This document shows, piece after piece, positions 18,742-27,171 of a stretch of 64,000 nt of DNA. A model generated the notes under the pieces. That model worked only from the letters and a program-made list of their open reading frames with translations. It ran no database searches and had not been told where the DNA came from. Origin of the DNA: Pantoea sp. RIT-PI-b (GTDB taxonomy: Bacteria > Pseudomonadota > Gammaproteobacteria > Enterobacterales > Enterobacteriaceae); the NCBI RefSeq assembly GCF_001187905.1, contig NZ_LGIS01000012.1:806001-870000 (forward strand), read 5' to 3'. The translations under genes and the position numbers were made by a program. Positions within the stretch are counted from its first letter, which is position 1. The number at the start of each line of letters is the position of its first letter.

Positions 18742-20385
18742 TTACTTCACGCAGGCCGCGCAGTTGTTGTGAATCTGCTGGAAGAAGTCGTTTCCTTTGT
18801 CATCCACCAGAATGAACGCCGGGAAGTTTTCCACTTCGATTTTCCAAATCGCTTCCATGCCAAGCTCGGCATACTCCACGCATTCCAGACTCTTAATGCT
18901 CTGCTGTGCCAGTACCGCTGCCGGGCCGCCGATGCTTCCCAGATAGAAGCCGCCGTGTTTTTGACACGCATCGGTAACCTGCTTGCTGCGGTTGCCCTTC
19001 GCCAGCATCACCATGCTGCCGCCGTTGGCCTGCAGCAGATCAACGTAGGAGTCCATACGACCTGCAGTCGTTGGGCCAAGTGAGCCAGAAGCATAACCTT
19101 CAGGCGTCTTGGCCGGACCCGCGTAATACACCGGATGATCTTTGATGTATTGCGGCAAACCTTCGCCGTTATCAATACGCTCTTTCAGCTTGGCATGTGC
19201 AATGTCGCGCGCCACGATGATGGTGCCATTCAATGACAGGCGCGTGGAGACCGGATACGCCGACAGCAGTGCCAGAATCTCGCTCATCGGCTGGTTCAGA
19301 TCGACATGTATCACTTCACCTTCGCCCTGCTGACGCAGCTCTTCCGGAATGTAGCGGCCCGGATTATCTTCCATCTTCTCAATCCAGATGCCTTCGCGGT
19401 TGATTTTGGCTTTGATGTTACGGTCAGCGGAGCAAGACACGCCCATGCCCACCGGGCAGGATGCGCCGTGACGTGGCAAACGCACCACGCGGATATCGTG
19501 CGCGAAGTACTTACCGCCAAACTGCGCGCCCAAGCCAAGCTCCTGCGACGCTTTCAGCAACTCTTCTTCCAGCTGCACATCGCGGAAGGCCTGACCATGT
19601 TCGTTGCCTTCAGTCGGCAGTGAATCGTAGTAGTGGGTTGAAGCCAGCTTAACGGTTTTCAGTGTGCTTTCTGCGGAGGTGCCGCCGATGACAAAGGCGA
19701 TGTGGTACGGCGGGCAGGCCGCGGTGCCCAGCGACATCATCTTATCGACCAGGTAGTTCTTCAGCTTAGCTGGCGTAATCAGCGCTTTGGTTTCCTGATA
19801 CAGATAGGTTTTGTTAGCGGAACCGCCACCTTTAGCAATGCACAGGAATTTGTACTCGTCGCCATCCACGCTGTAGAGATCGATCTGCGCCGGCAGGTTG
19901 GTACCGGTATTCACCTCTTTATACATATCCAGCGCGGCGTTCTGTGAGTAGCGCAGGTTATCTTCAATAAAGGTGTTGTAGACGCCCTGTGACAGCGCGG
20001 CTTCATCGCCGCCGCCGGTCCAGACGCGCTGGCCTTTTTTACCCATGATGATGGCGGTGCCGGTGTCCTGACAGGTTGGCAGCACGCCTTTCGCGGCAAT
20101 TTCCGAGTTACGCAGGAACTGCAGCGCGACATATTTATCGTTCTTGCTGGCTTCATCATCGGCAAGAATCGCGGCGACCTGCGCCTGATGCGAAGCGCGC
20201 AGCATAAAGGACGCATCATGGAATGCCTGCTTCGCCAGCAGCGTCAGCGCTTTAGGATCGACTTTCAGGACTTCTTCGCCATCGAAGTTGGCTACCGAGA
20301 CGTAATCACGGCTCAGCAGATAGTATTCAGTATCATCTTTGGCGAGAGGAAACGGATTCTGGTAATAGAAGGGTTTGTTCGACAT
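18742..20385 (-). CDS. fumB: Fumarate hydratase class I (FumA/FumB type)
   Basis: This iron-sulfur fumarase interconverts fumarate and malate in the cytoplasm. It has 547 residues, the FumA/FumB length. The N-terminal alpha domain carries [17 protein letters not shown] and [12 protein letters not shown]; the cluster ligands are probably Cys of CQDTG, of SCPVGMG and of the following SCSAD; the C-terminal beta domain starts near residue 340 with [19 protein letters not shown], ending NNCAACVK. I chose fumB over fumA because it sits next to an anaerobic dicarboxylate transporter, fumarate reductase and dcuSR; sequence alone does not separate the two. Confidence 0.88.
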   Translation of the reverse strand: MSNKPFYYQNPFPLAKDDTEYYLLSRDYVSVANFDGEEVLKVDPKALTLLAKQAFHDASFMLRASHQAQVAAILADDEASKNDKYVALQFLRNSEIAAKGVLPTCQDTGTAIIMGKKGQRVWTGGGDEAALSQGVYNTFIEDNLRYSQNAALDMYKEVNTGTNLPAQIDLYSVDGDEYKFLCIAKGGGSANKTYLYQETKALITPAKLKNYLVDKMMSLGTAACPPYHIAFVIGGTSAESTLKTVKLASTHYYDSLPTEGNEHGQAFRDVQLEEELLKASQELGLGAQFGGKYFAHDIRVVRLPRHGASCPVGMGVSCSADRNIKAKINREGIWIEKMEDNPGRYIPEELRQQGEGEVIHVDLNQPMSEILALLSAYPVSTRLSLNGTIIVARDIAHAKLKERIDNGEGLPQYIKDHPVYYAGPAKTPEGYASGSLGPTTAGRMDSYVDLLQANGGSMVMLAKGNRSKQVTDACQKHGGFYLGSIGGPAAVLAQQSIKSLECVEYAELGMEAIWKIEVENFPAFILVDDKGNDFFQQIHNNCAACVK

Positions 20386-20460
20386 GTTGGCTCACTTAGC
20401 TTCGTGTTGCCCGCCAGCATGACGGGCGACAAATTAGGCAATCTGTTATTTGATTTTTCT

Positions 20461-20493
20461 CTCGCCAGCCCTCCGCAGGGGCTGACTGGCGAG
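20461..20493 (-). other. Strong hairpin between the transporter and fumarase genes
   Basis: CTCGCCAG (20461-20468) pairs with CTGGCGAG (20486-20493) and the inner bases extend the stem. No U-run follows on the minus strand, so it looks more like a processing or stability element of a shared transcript than a terminator. Confidence 0.5.
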
Positions 20494-20549
20494 CATCATA
20501 ACATTTTTACGGTAATACGCGGCTCCGTTTTAACATCGAAGCAACATCA

Positions 20550-22061
20550 TCAGAACATCATCACCATCCATGGATAGGCGACAACCATCAGCAGAACCAG
20601 GAACAACGCACCGAAGATGGTACCGAGACGCCAATAATCTTTGGTTGGCAGATAGCCGCTGCCGTAGTAAATCGGGCTTGGGCCGGTGCCGTACGGGGTG
20701 ATAATGCCCATCACGCCGAGAGAAACACACATCATCAAACAGAATACCGGCATGTTGATGCCCGGGATGGAGGCGGCAATGGTCAACATCGCTGGCAGCA
20801 GCGCCGTGGTGTGCGCCGTGGTACTGGCGAACAGGTAGTGCAGCAGATAGAAGGCGACTAACAGGACCACGGCAGAAACTTGCGGGTCATAGCCTTGTAG
20901 CAGCATCGCACCTTCTTTACCCAGCCAGGCGATGAAGCCAACGCGTGCTAAGCCATCGGCGAGGGCGACCAGCGTGGCGAACCAGGCAAAAGTGTTCCAG
21001 GCTGCTTTGTTGCTGGTGATGTCATTCCAGTTCAGTACACCGGTCCACAGCATCAGCACGATAACCAACAGTGCGGCCATCGCCGGCTCAATCCACGCCG
21101 TGGCGAAGATCCACATCATCAGCGCAGCCACCACGAAGCCCAGCAGCAGGATTTCGTTGCGTTTCAGTTTGCCCAGTTTCGCCAGCTCAGCAGTCGCCCA
21201 GCGCGGCACTTCATCATTCACTTTCACTTCTGGCGGATAGAGCCAGTAGGCCAGCAGCGGCATGGTGAGAATCAGCAGCACACCCAGCGGCAGGAAGGCG
21301 AGGAACCACATGCCCCAGGAAATATCGAAGCCGACCACGCTTTTCACCAGCGCCAGCGCCAGCAGGTTAGGTGCCAGAGCCGAAAGGAACATTGAACTGG
21401 TGATACACGCGGCGGTGATCGCTACCCACATCAGGTAAGAACCAATCTTGCGTGCGCTCGGATCGTTAGGTTTTGAACCGTAGAGCGGCGGCAGGTTGGC
21501 GATAATCGGATAGATGGTACCGCCACTGCGTGCGGTGTTCGACGGCGTAAACGGCGCCAGCAGCAGGTCAGCGAAGGTAATCGCATAACCGAGCGTCAGG
21601 CTACGACGACCAAGATATTTCACCAGAATCAGCGCCAGGCGGCGACCAAACTGGGTTTTATCGTAGCCCGCAGCGAACATAAAGGCACCGAAGATCAGCC
21701 AGACCGTGGAGTTGCCGAAGCCGCTCACTGCCCATTTGAATGACTGCGCGGCGGTTTTGAACTTGGGATCGGCCAGTTCCGCTGGGCTAAACAGCACCCA
21801 TTGGCTGAACAGCGCAATGATCACCACGCCGGTCAAGCCGATGACCGCGCCGGGTAACGGCTCAAAAATCAATCCAACAATGACCCCGACAAAAATGGCA
21901 AAGAAGTGCCATGCGTAAGGCTCGAGTCCTGCCGGCGTCGGCACCAGCAGCAACAGCACAGCGACAACAATTGGCAGGCACAACATAATCAGGCGGTTCT
22001 TTTTCCCCGGTGCCGCAGGCGGCGCGGGGAGTGATTCACTCTGGGTGGTTTGTGTGTTCAT
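20550..22061 (-). CDS. DASS-family dicarboxylate/tartrate:succinate antiporter (TtdT/CitT-like)
   Basis: This inner-membrane anion antiporter of about 503 residues has a dozen or more hydrophobic segments. It is very close to E. coli TtdT and CitT: AVSGFGNSTVWLIFGAFMF, LAPFTPSNTARSGGTIYPII, APNLLALALVKS and TPYGTGPSPIYYGSGYLP are all diagnostic of the family. The likely job is import of tartrate, citrate, malate or fumarate in exchange for succinate during anaerobic growth. ATG 22061 and an in-frame TTG at 22076 are both possible starts; neither has a clear ribosome site. It is followed by the fumarase gene on the same strand and divergent from the fumarate reductase gene. Confidence 0.88.
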   Translation of the reverse strand: MNTQTTQSESLPAPPAAPGKKNRLIMLCLPIVVAVLLLLVPTPAGLEPYAWHFFAIFVGVIVGLIFEPLPGAVIGLTGVVIIALFSQWVLFSPAELADPKFKTAAQSFKWAVSGFGNSTVWLIFGAFMFAAGYDKTQFGRRLALILVKYLGRRSLTLGYAITFADLLLAPFTPSNTARSGGTIYPIIANLPPLYGSKPNDPSARKIGSYLMWVAITAACITSSMFLSALAPNLLALALVKSVVGFDISWGMWFLAFLPLGVLLILTMPLLAYWLYPPEVKVNDEVPRWATAELAKLGKLKRNEILLLGFVVAALMMWIFATAWIEPAMAALLVIVLMLWTGVLNWNDITSNKAAWNTFAWFATLVALADGLARVGFIAWLGKEGAMLLQGYDPQVSAVVLLVAFYLLHYLFASTTAHTTALLPAMLTIAASIPGINMPVFCLMMCVSLGVMGIITPYGTGPSPIYYGSGYLPTKDYWRLGTIFGALFLVLLMVVAYPWMVMMF

Positions 22062-22252
22062 AGTTTTGGTCTGCAAGTTATGGAGATGCGGTTATATGCC
22101 CCGAACTAAGTGGGTTTATTTAGTTACAAAACCCTTGTAGCAGATTAGTCGTGACATTTAAAACTGAGTTTTAATAAATCGCTATTTGCAAAATTCGATG
22201 CGCGAATTATCTATTGAATGTGAATATGATGCGATTAATTAAAATATCTATT

Positions 22253-22266
22253 TTGATCTAGATCAA
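22253..22266. promoter_or_regulatory. Perfect FNR-type palindrome in the transporter/reductase divergent gap
   Basis: TTGATCTAGATCAA is an exact match to the FNR half-sites TTGAT-N4-ATCAA. It lies in the AT-rich 605-bp gap (22062-22666) between the divergent transporter and fumarate reductase genes, about 190 bp before the transporter start and 400 bp before the reductase start. The remainder of that gap holds no gene I can support; one short frame inside it is unlikely to be coding. Confidence 0.75.
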
Positions 22267-22666
22267 TAAAATTTATTCGTGTTTTTTTTGCATTAAGCGT
22301 GCGCCTGTTAATAAACGAACCATTAGGTGAAAATTAACTGTGTGAGGCAAACGAAACGCCACAAATCAAGCAAAAAACAGAGAGGGATGGTGATTTATCT
22401 TTATGATAAGGCTGGTTTTGTTTTAAATGTAAGGAAAAAGTTGATTTTTGTCAAGTCTTGGTTAAAACTTAGCGGAACGCAGCTTTCAGCAATGAGCATC
22501 AAATATTATTTTCATGCGTAAAACTTATATAACTAACGAATAAGGTTATGTAAGTAAATAAAATGGTATATTTATGGCATGAAGTCGGACCACTCAAATA
22601 AATATAAATTCCTCCGAACCGCCAAAGAATTGAATACAAAATTTCTTAATTCTGGAGTTGCTCATC

Positions 22667-25447
22667 ATGAATACGCTCACCCCGATTCTTAATCCGCTTA
22701 CGCTACCGAAAGGTGCGGTGCTCAAAAACCGTTTGGTTATGGCGCCGATGACCACCTGTACCGGTTACTTTGACGGCGGTGTTACCAGTGACCTTGTCGA
22801 ATATTATCGCGTGCGTGCCGGCAGCATCGGCACCGTGATTGTTGAATGCTGCTTTGTTGATAACCGCGGCCCGGCGTTCCCTGGCGCACTCGGCATCGAT
22901 AGCGATAACAAAATTCCCGGCCTGGCGAAAATCGCGCACGCCATCAAGTCTCAAGGCTCCAAAGCGATTCTGCAGATTTATCACGGCGGTCGTATGGTGG
23001 AACCTGCGCTGATCGGCGGTAAAACGCCGGTCGCACCAAGCGCCATCGCCGCACCGCGTGAAGGCGCCACCACGCCACAAGCGCTGACGGCAGAAGAAGT
23101 CGACGTGATGATCACCAAGTTTGGTGATGCGGTAAACCGTGCCATCAAAGCCGGCTTTGATGGCGTGGAAATTCACGGCGCAAATACCTATCTGATCCAA
23201 CAGTTCTACTCGCCAAACTCGAACCAGCGCGATGATAAATGGGGCGGCAGCCGCGATAATCGCGCCCGTTTCCCACTGGAAGTGCTGGAGATCACCCACA
23301 AAATGGCCGACCGTTTTGCCGCGGCGGATTTCGTCATTGGTTATCGTTTCTCACCGGAAGAGCTGGAAGTCCCAGGCATCCGCTGGGATGACACGCTGTA
23401 CCTGCTGGAAAAACTGGCCGAACGCGGCCTCGATTACGTGCACTTCTCCGTCGGCCAACTGCTGCGTCCGTCGATTGTCGATACCCAGGATCCAACGCCG
23501 CTGATCACCAAATACCTTGCCCAGCGCTCACCAAACCTGGCGAAAGTGCCGGTGATTGGCGTCGGCGGCATTGTGAATAAAGAAGATGCCGAGAATGCGC
23601 TGGAGCACGGTTTCGACTTGGTTGCGGTCGGTAAAGCCTGTATCGCCTATCCGGACTGGGCCGATCGCGCGATCAAAAATCAGCACATGGAGCTGTACAT
23701 TGACAGCACCAAGCGCGAAGAGCTGACCATCCCGGAACCGCTGTGGCGCTTCTCGCTGGTGGATGCGATGATTCGCGACGTCAGCGATACCGGGCGTAAG
23801 TACAAAGCCGGCGTTTATCAGGCCAAAGTCGAAGCCGAAGCGCTGAAGCTGAAAATCAACGTGACGCTGGATACCGACCGTATTACCGACATTTCACTGG
23901 TGCCGGATCCGAGCCTCGATGTCGACTTCACCAGTACCTTCGAGAGCCTGCGTGAACGCATTCTGGTGGCGAACAGCCCACACGTGGATGCCATTACCGG
24001 CGCCACTACGCAGAGTGAAGCGCTGAAAAAAGCGGTATCACGCGCCATGACCACCTCAAGCAAAGAGTATGTGATTGAGGAGGGCGGTAACCCTAACGCA
24101 CCGGTTAATTACGATGTGGTGGTGGTGGGCACCGGCGGTGCCGGTCTGGCGGCAGCGATTCAGGCGCATGACGATGGCGCGCGTGTGGTAATCATCGAGA
24201 AGATGCCCACCATCGGCGGCAACACCATTAAAGCCTCAGTGGGTATGAACGCGGCTGAAACCCGTTATCAGAAGCTGAAAGGCATTGAAGACAGTAAAGA
24301 GCTGTTCTACGAAGAGACGCTGAAAGGCGGCAAATTCAAAAATAATCCGGTACTGCTGCGCGAATTTGTTGAGCAAGCACCTGAAGCGATTGAGTGGCTG
24401 GCGGCGAAAGAGATCGAGCTGTGCGACATCACTATCACCGGCGGTATGAGCATCGATCGTACGCATCGTCCGGAAGATCGTTCTGCGGTGGGAGGCTTCC
24501 TGATCAGCGGCTTGGTTAAAAATGTGAATCACCGCAATATCGAAGTGCTGCTGGAAACCTCGGTGGCCGAAATCCTGGTGGAAAATGGCGCAGTCACTGG
24601 CGTTAAAGTGGTCGATGAGTACAACGATAGCCGTATCATCAACGCTAAAAGCGTGATTGTGGCCACCGGTGGCTTCAGTGCAAACCGCGAGATGGTGGTG
24701 AAATATCGCCCTGAGCTGGATGGTTTTGTAACCACCAACCATAAAGGCGCCACCGGCAGCGGCATTGCCATGTTGCAACACATCGGCGCGGATACGGTGG
24801 ATATGGGCGAGATTCAGATTCACCCAACGGTTGAGCAAACCACCTCGTATCTGATTTCCGAAGCGATGCGCGGCGGCGGGGCAATCCTGGTCAGTCAGGC
24901 GGGCAAGCGTTTCTACAATGAAATGGAAACCCGCGACAAAGTTTCTGCCGAGATCATCGCCCTGCCTGAGAAGAGCGCGTGGATCATTTTTGATGAGCAG
25001 GTTCGTGCTAACAACAAAGCGGCTGACGAATACATCGCCAAAGGCTTCGTGATTAGTGCACCAACGCCACACGAGCTGGCGGTGAAACTCAATATGGATC
25101 AGGAAGCGCTGCAAACCACGCTGGGTCGTTACAATGAGTTCGTGGCGAAGCAGGACGACGAAGACTTTGGCCGTAAAACGGCGCTGCGTCATCCGCTGAA
25201 CAAAGGTCCGTATTTTGCGATTCGTATCGCACCGGGCGTGCACCACACCATGGGCGGCGTGACCATCAACACCGATACCGCGGTGCTGGATGCACAGAAA
25301 GCGGTGATTCCAGGTGCGTGGGCGGCAGGTGAAGTGGTAGGTGGCATCCACGGTGCTAACCGCATCGGCGGTAACGCGGTGGCCGATATCATCATCTTTG
25401 GTATCAAAGCCGGTCACAATGCCGCTAAACTGGCGCTAGGACACTAA
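22667..25447 (+). CDS. Soluble NADH-dependent fumarate reductase, OYE-FMN_bind-FAD three-domain flavoprotein
   Basis: This 926-residue cytoplasmic flavoenzyme has three parts: an Old Yellow Enzyme/NADH:flavin oxidoreductase barrel (residues 1 to about 370, MAPMTTCTGYF, IHGANTYLIQQFYSP, GVGGIV), an FMN_bind domain (about 385-475) with the flavinylation motif D441-A-I-T-G-A-T447, and a fumarate-reductase FAD domain (about 480-926, VVVVGTGGAGLAAAIQA, ATGGFSANREM, HHTMGGVTINTDT, NRIGGNAVADI). FMN would be linked to Thr447 by ApbE, encoded just downstream. This is the layout of the soluble NADH:fumarate reductase described in Klebsiella. GGAG lies 9 nt before ATG 22667. There is no signal peptide, so it works without quinones. 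Confidence 0.9.
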   Translation: MNTLTPILNPLTLPKGAVLKNRLVMAPMTTCTGYFDGGVTSDLVEYYRVRAGSIGTVIVECCFVDNRGPAFPGALGIDSDNKIPGLAKIAHAIKSQGSKAILQIYHGGRMVEPALIGGKTPVAPSAIAAPREGATTPQALTAEEVDVMITKFGDAVNRAIKAGFDGVEIHGANTYLIQQFYSPNSNQRDDKWGGSRDNRARFPLEVLEITHKMADRFAAADFVIGYRFSPEELEVPGIRWDDTLYLLEKLAERGLDYVHFSVGQLLRPSIVDTQDPTPLITKYLAQRSPNLAKVPVIGVGGIVNKEDAENALEHGFDLVAVGKACIAYPDWADRAIKNQHMELYIDSTKREELTIPEPLWRFSLVDAMIRDVSDTGRKYKAGVYQAKVEAEALKLKINVTLDTDRITDISLVPDPSLDVDFTSTFESLRERILVANSPHVDAITGATTQSEALKKAVSRAMTTSSKEYVIEEGGNPNAPVNYDVVVVGTGGAGLAAAIQAHDDGARVVIIEKMPTIGGNTIKASVGMNAAETRYQKLKGIEDSKELFYEETLKGGKFKNNPVLLREFVEQAPEAIEWLAAKEIELCDITITGGMSIDRTHRPEDRSAVGGFLISGLVKNVNHRNIEVLLETSVAEILVENGAVTGVKVVDEYNDSRIINAKSVIVATGGFSANREMVVKYRPELDGFVTTNHKGATGSGIAMLQHIGADTVDMGEIQIHPTVEQTTSYLISEAMRGGGAILVSQAGKRFYNEMETRDKVSAEIIALPEKSAWIIFDEQVRANNKAADEYIAKGFVISAPTPHELAVKLNMDQEALQTTLGRYNEFVAKQDDEDFGRKTALRHPLNKGPYFAIRIAPGVHHTMGGVTINTDTAVLDAQKAVIPGAWAAGEVVGGIHGANRIGGNAVADIIIFGIKAGHNAAKLALGH

Positions 25448-25455
25448 GCTGTAAA

Positions 25456-25487
25456 GATGCCCGCCTTGTGCGGGCATCGTTTTCTTT
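25456..25487 (+). terminator. Intrinsic terminator/attenuator between the reductase and apbE
   Basis: GATGCCCGC (25456-25464) pairs perfectly with GCGGGCATC (25470-25478) across a 5-nt loop and is followed by GTTTTCTTT. Placed inside the two-gene unit, it would lower apbE expression relative to the reductase. Confidence 0.85.
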
Positions 25488-25498
25488 AGAGGCATGCA

Positions 25499-26458
25499 AT
25501 GACCGATGGCGTCTTCTCTTACTCTGCCGTACTCATGGGTTCGCCCATTCTGCTCAAACTCTTCGACGACAATCCCACGCTAGCCCGCCAGGTTTTCCAA
25601 CTCATCAAGCAGCAAGAAAATCTGTTCACCGTTAATCGCGCTGAATCCGAAGTGATGTCGATCAATCAGGCCGCAGGCCGGAATCCGGTGGTGGTGAGTG
25701 AGCCGGTTTTCGCTTTGATTAGCGTGGCACACGCCGTGAGCTTGCTACCGGATAGCGCGTTTAATTTCACTATCGGGCCGGTGGTGAAGCGCTGGAAGAT
25801 TGGATTTCAGGGACGCGCGGTGCCGCCGGCAAACGAGATTGCTGCTCTGTTGAAACTGACCGATCCGCATCAGGTGGTGCTTAATTCCGCCGATTGCTCG
25901 GTATTTCTGCTGCAGTCGGGCATGGAGATCGATCTCGGCGCCATCGCCAAAGGCTATATCGCCGATCGCGTACAGGCGTTTCTGCGTCAGCAGGGCGTGC
26001 AGCAGGCGCTGATTAATCTGGGCGGTAATGTGCAAACGCTGGGCTCGCCGCCGCATGAACTGCAAGGTTGGGGCATCGGTCTGAAAAAACCCTTTGGACG
26101 TGATGATGAGCTGTTAGGCGTGCTGCAAGTGCAGGGTAAATCGGTGGTGACGTCGGGCATTTACGAGCGCTATTTCGAACGGGATGGCCGCTGCTGGCAC
26201 CATATTTTTGATCCGCAAAGCGGCTATCCGCTCAATAATGAACTGCTGAGCGTGACGGTGATTTCCGATCGCTCAATTGATGGTGATATCTATACCACGC
26301 TGCTCTACGGTATGGGCGTAGAGAGAGGGCTGGCGTATCTCGCTGACCAGCCCGATATCGATGCGGTATTTGTTACGCGCGATCGGCAGATTATCTGCTC
26401 CTCGCCGCGCCACTTCCAATTCCAGCAGCGCGATTTCACCTGGCAGCTCCGTTACTGA
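25499..26458 (+). CDS. apbE: FAD:protein FMN transferase ApbE (cytoplasmic form)
   Basis: ApbE moves FMN from FAD onto a Thr of target flavoproteins using Mg2+. This 319-residue form starts MTDGVFSYSAVLMGSP with no signal peptide or lipobox, so it is cytoplasmic, unlike the periplasmic ApbE that serves Nqr and Rnf. Family segments are FNFTIGPVVKRWKIG, IDLGAIAKGYIADRVQAFL, LINLGGNVQTLG and the HHIFDPQSGYP loop. It lies 51 nt after its probable sole local target, the fumarate reductase, with a terminator hairpin between. Its 3' end overlaps the convergent dcuR by 7 nt. Confidence 0.93.
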   Translation: MTDGVFSYSAVLMGSPILLKLFDDNPTLARQVFQLIKQQENLFTVNRAESEVMSINQAAGRNPVVVSEPVFALISVAHAVSLLPDSAFNFTIGPVVKRWKIGFQGRAVPPANEIAALLKLTDPHQVVLNSADCSVFLLQSGMEIDLGAIAKGYIADRVQAFLRQQGVQQALINLGGNVQTLGSPPHELQGWGIGLKKPFGRDDELLGVLQVQGKSVVTSGIYERYFERDGRCWHHIFDPQSGYPLNNELLSVTVISDRSIDGDIYTTLLYGMGVERGLAYLADQPDIDAVFVTRDRQIICSSPRHFQFQQRDFTWQLRY

Positions 26459-27171
26459 CAATATTGCTGCAGCAGCGAATGGTATTCCGGCTGCAAGCGA
26501 TAGCGATATACCGGGCGACCGGTAGCGCCATAGTGAATGCTGGTGAACAGGATATTAATCTGCGCCAGCCAAATCAGGTATTTACGGCAAGAGACGCGCG
26601 AAATATTCACCTCGGCCGCCAGCTCATCGGTCGAAAACTCATGACCCGGATGGGCGTCAATCCACTGGCACAGCGTGCGTAGCGTCTGCGGTGTTAACCC
26701 TTTTGGCAGGCGCTTATTATCGTGTTGCGTTGCCGGGCTGCCGTGAATCAGCAAATCAACATCGGATTGCTGATAGTAATGCTGATTGTCCATCAGCGAC
26801 TTCTTCTGCCGCCAGCCGGTCAGCGCCTCTTCAAAACGCGGGAACTGGAAGGGTTTGATCAGATAATCCACCACGCCGTAGTGCAGCGAAGTTTTGATAT
26901 TCTCTGCATCCGCCGCTGACGAAATGATGATCACTTCCACCGCGCTTTGCGCCGTGCGCAATTCCGGTAACAGATCGAGACCATTCTCCTGCTGCATATA
27001 GATATCCAGCAGCACCAGATCCACTGCGGTATCGCTATTGAACAGGATCTCCTTCGCCTGCTTCAGCGTTGAGGCGGTGCCACAACAGTGAAAGCCCTGA
27101 ATCTGGCCGATATAAGCGCGATTAAGCTCGGCGACCATGGCGTCATCATCGACCACTAACACATTGATCAT
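26452..27171 (-). CDS. dcuR: Response regulator DcuR (C4-dicarboxylate sensing)
   Basis: This 239-residue CitB-family response regulator is nearly collinear with E. coli DcuR. The receiver domain (residues 1-120) has acidic pocket VVDDDAM, phospho-acceptor D56 in LLDIYM and switch Lys in YLIKPFQ; the C-terminal DNA-binding part has STDELAAEVNISRVSCRKYL and SIHYGATGRPVYRYR. It would activate transport and fumarate respiration genes when DcuS detects C4-dicarboxylates. The start overlaps the dcuS stop by 4 nt. Confidence 0.95.
   Translation of the reverse strand: MINVLVVDDDAMVAELNRAYIGQIQGFHCCGTASTLKQAKEILFNSDTAVDLVLLDIYMQQENGLDLLPELRTAQSAVEVIIISSAADAENIKTSLHYGVVDYLIKPFQFPRFEEALTGWRQKKSLMDNQHYYQQSDVDLLIHGSPATQHDNKRLPKGLTPQTLRTLCQWIDAHPGHEFSTDELAAEVNISRVSCRKYLIWLAQINILFTSIHYGATGRPVYRYRLQPEYHSLLQQYCQ

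Noticed and set aside
20461..20493. Calling the hairpin between transporter and fumarase genes an intrinsic terminator
   Set aside because: On the transcribed minus strand the hairpin is followed by AGAAAAATC, not a U-run.
22327..22521. 64-residue open frame in the gap before the fumarate reductase gene
   Set aside because: No ribosome site, AT-rich composition unlike neighbouring genes and a basic low-complexity product; it overlaps the expected promoter region.
24236..25417. Long (393-residue) open frame antisense to the fumarate reductase gene
   Set aside because: It lies opposite clear FAD-domain coding sequence and its product is His/Arg-rich without any family motif.
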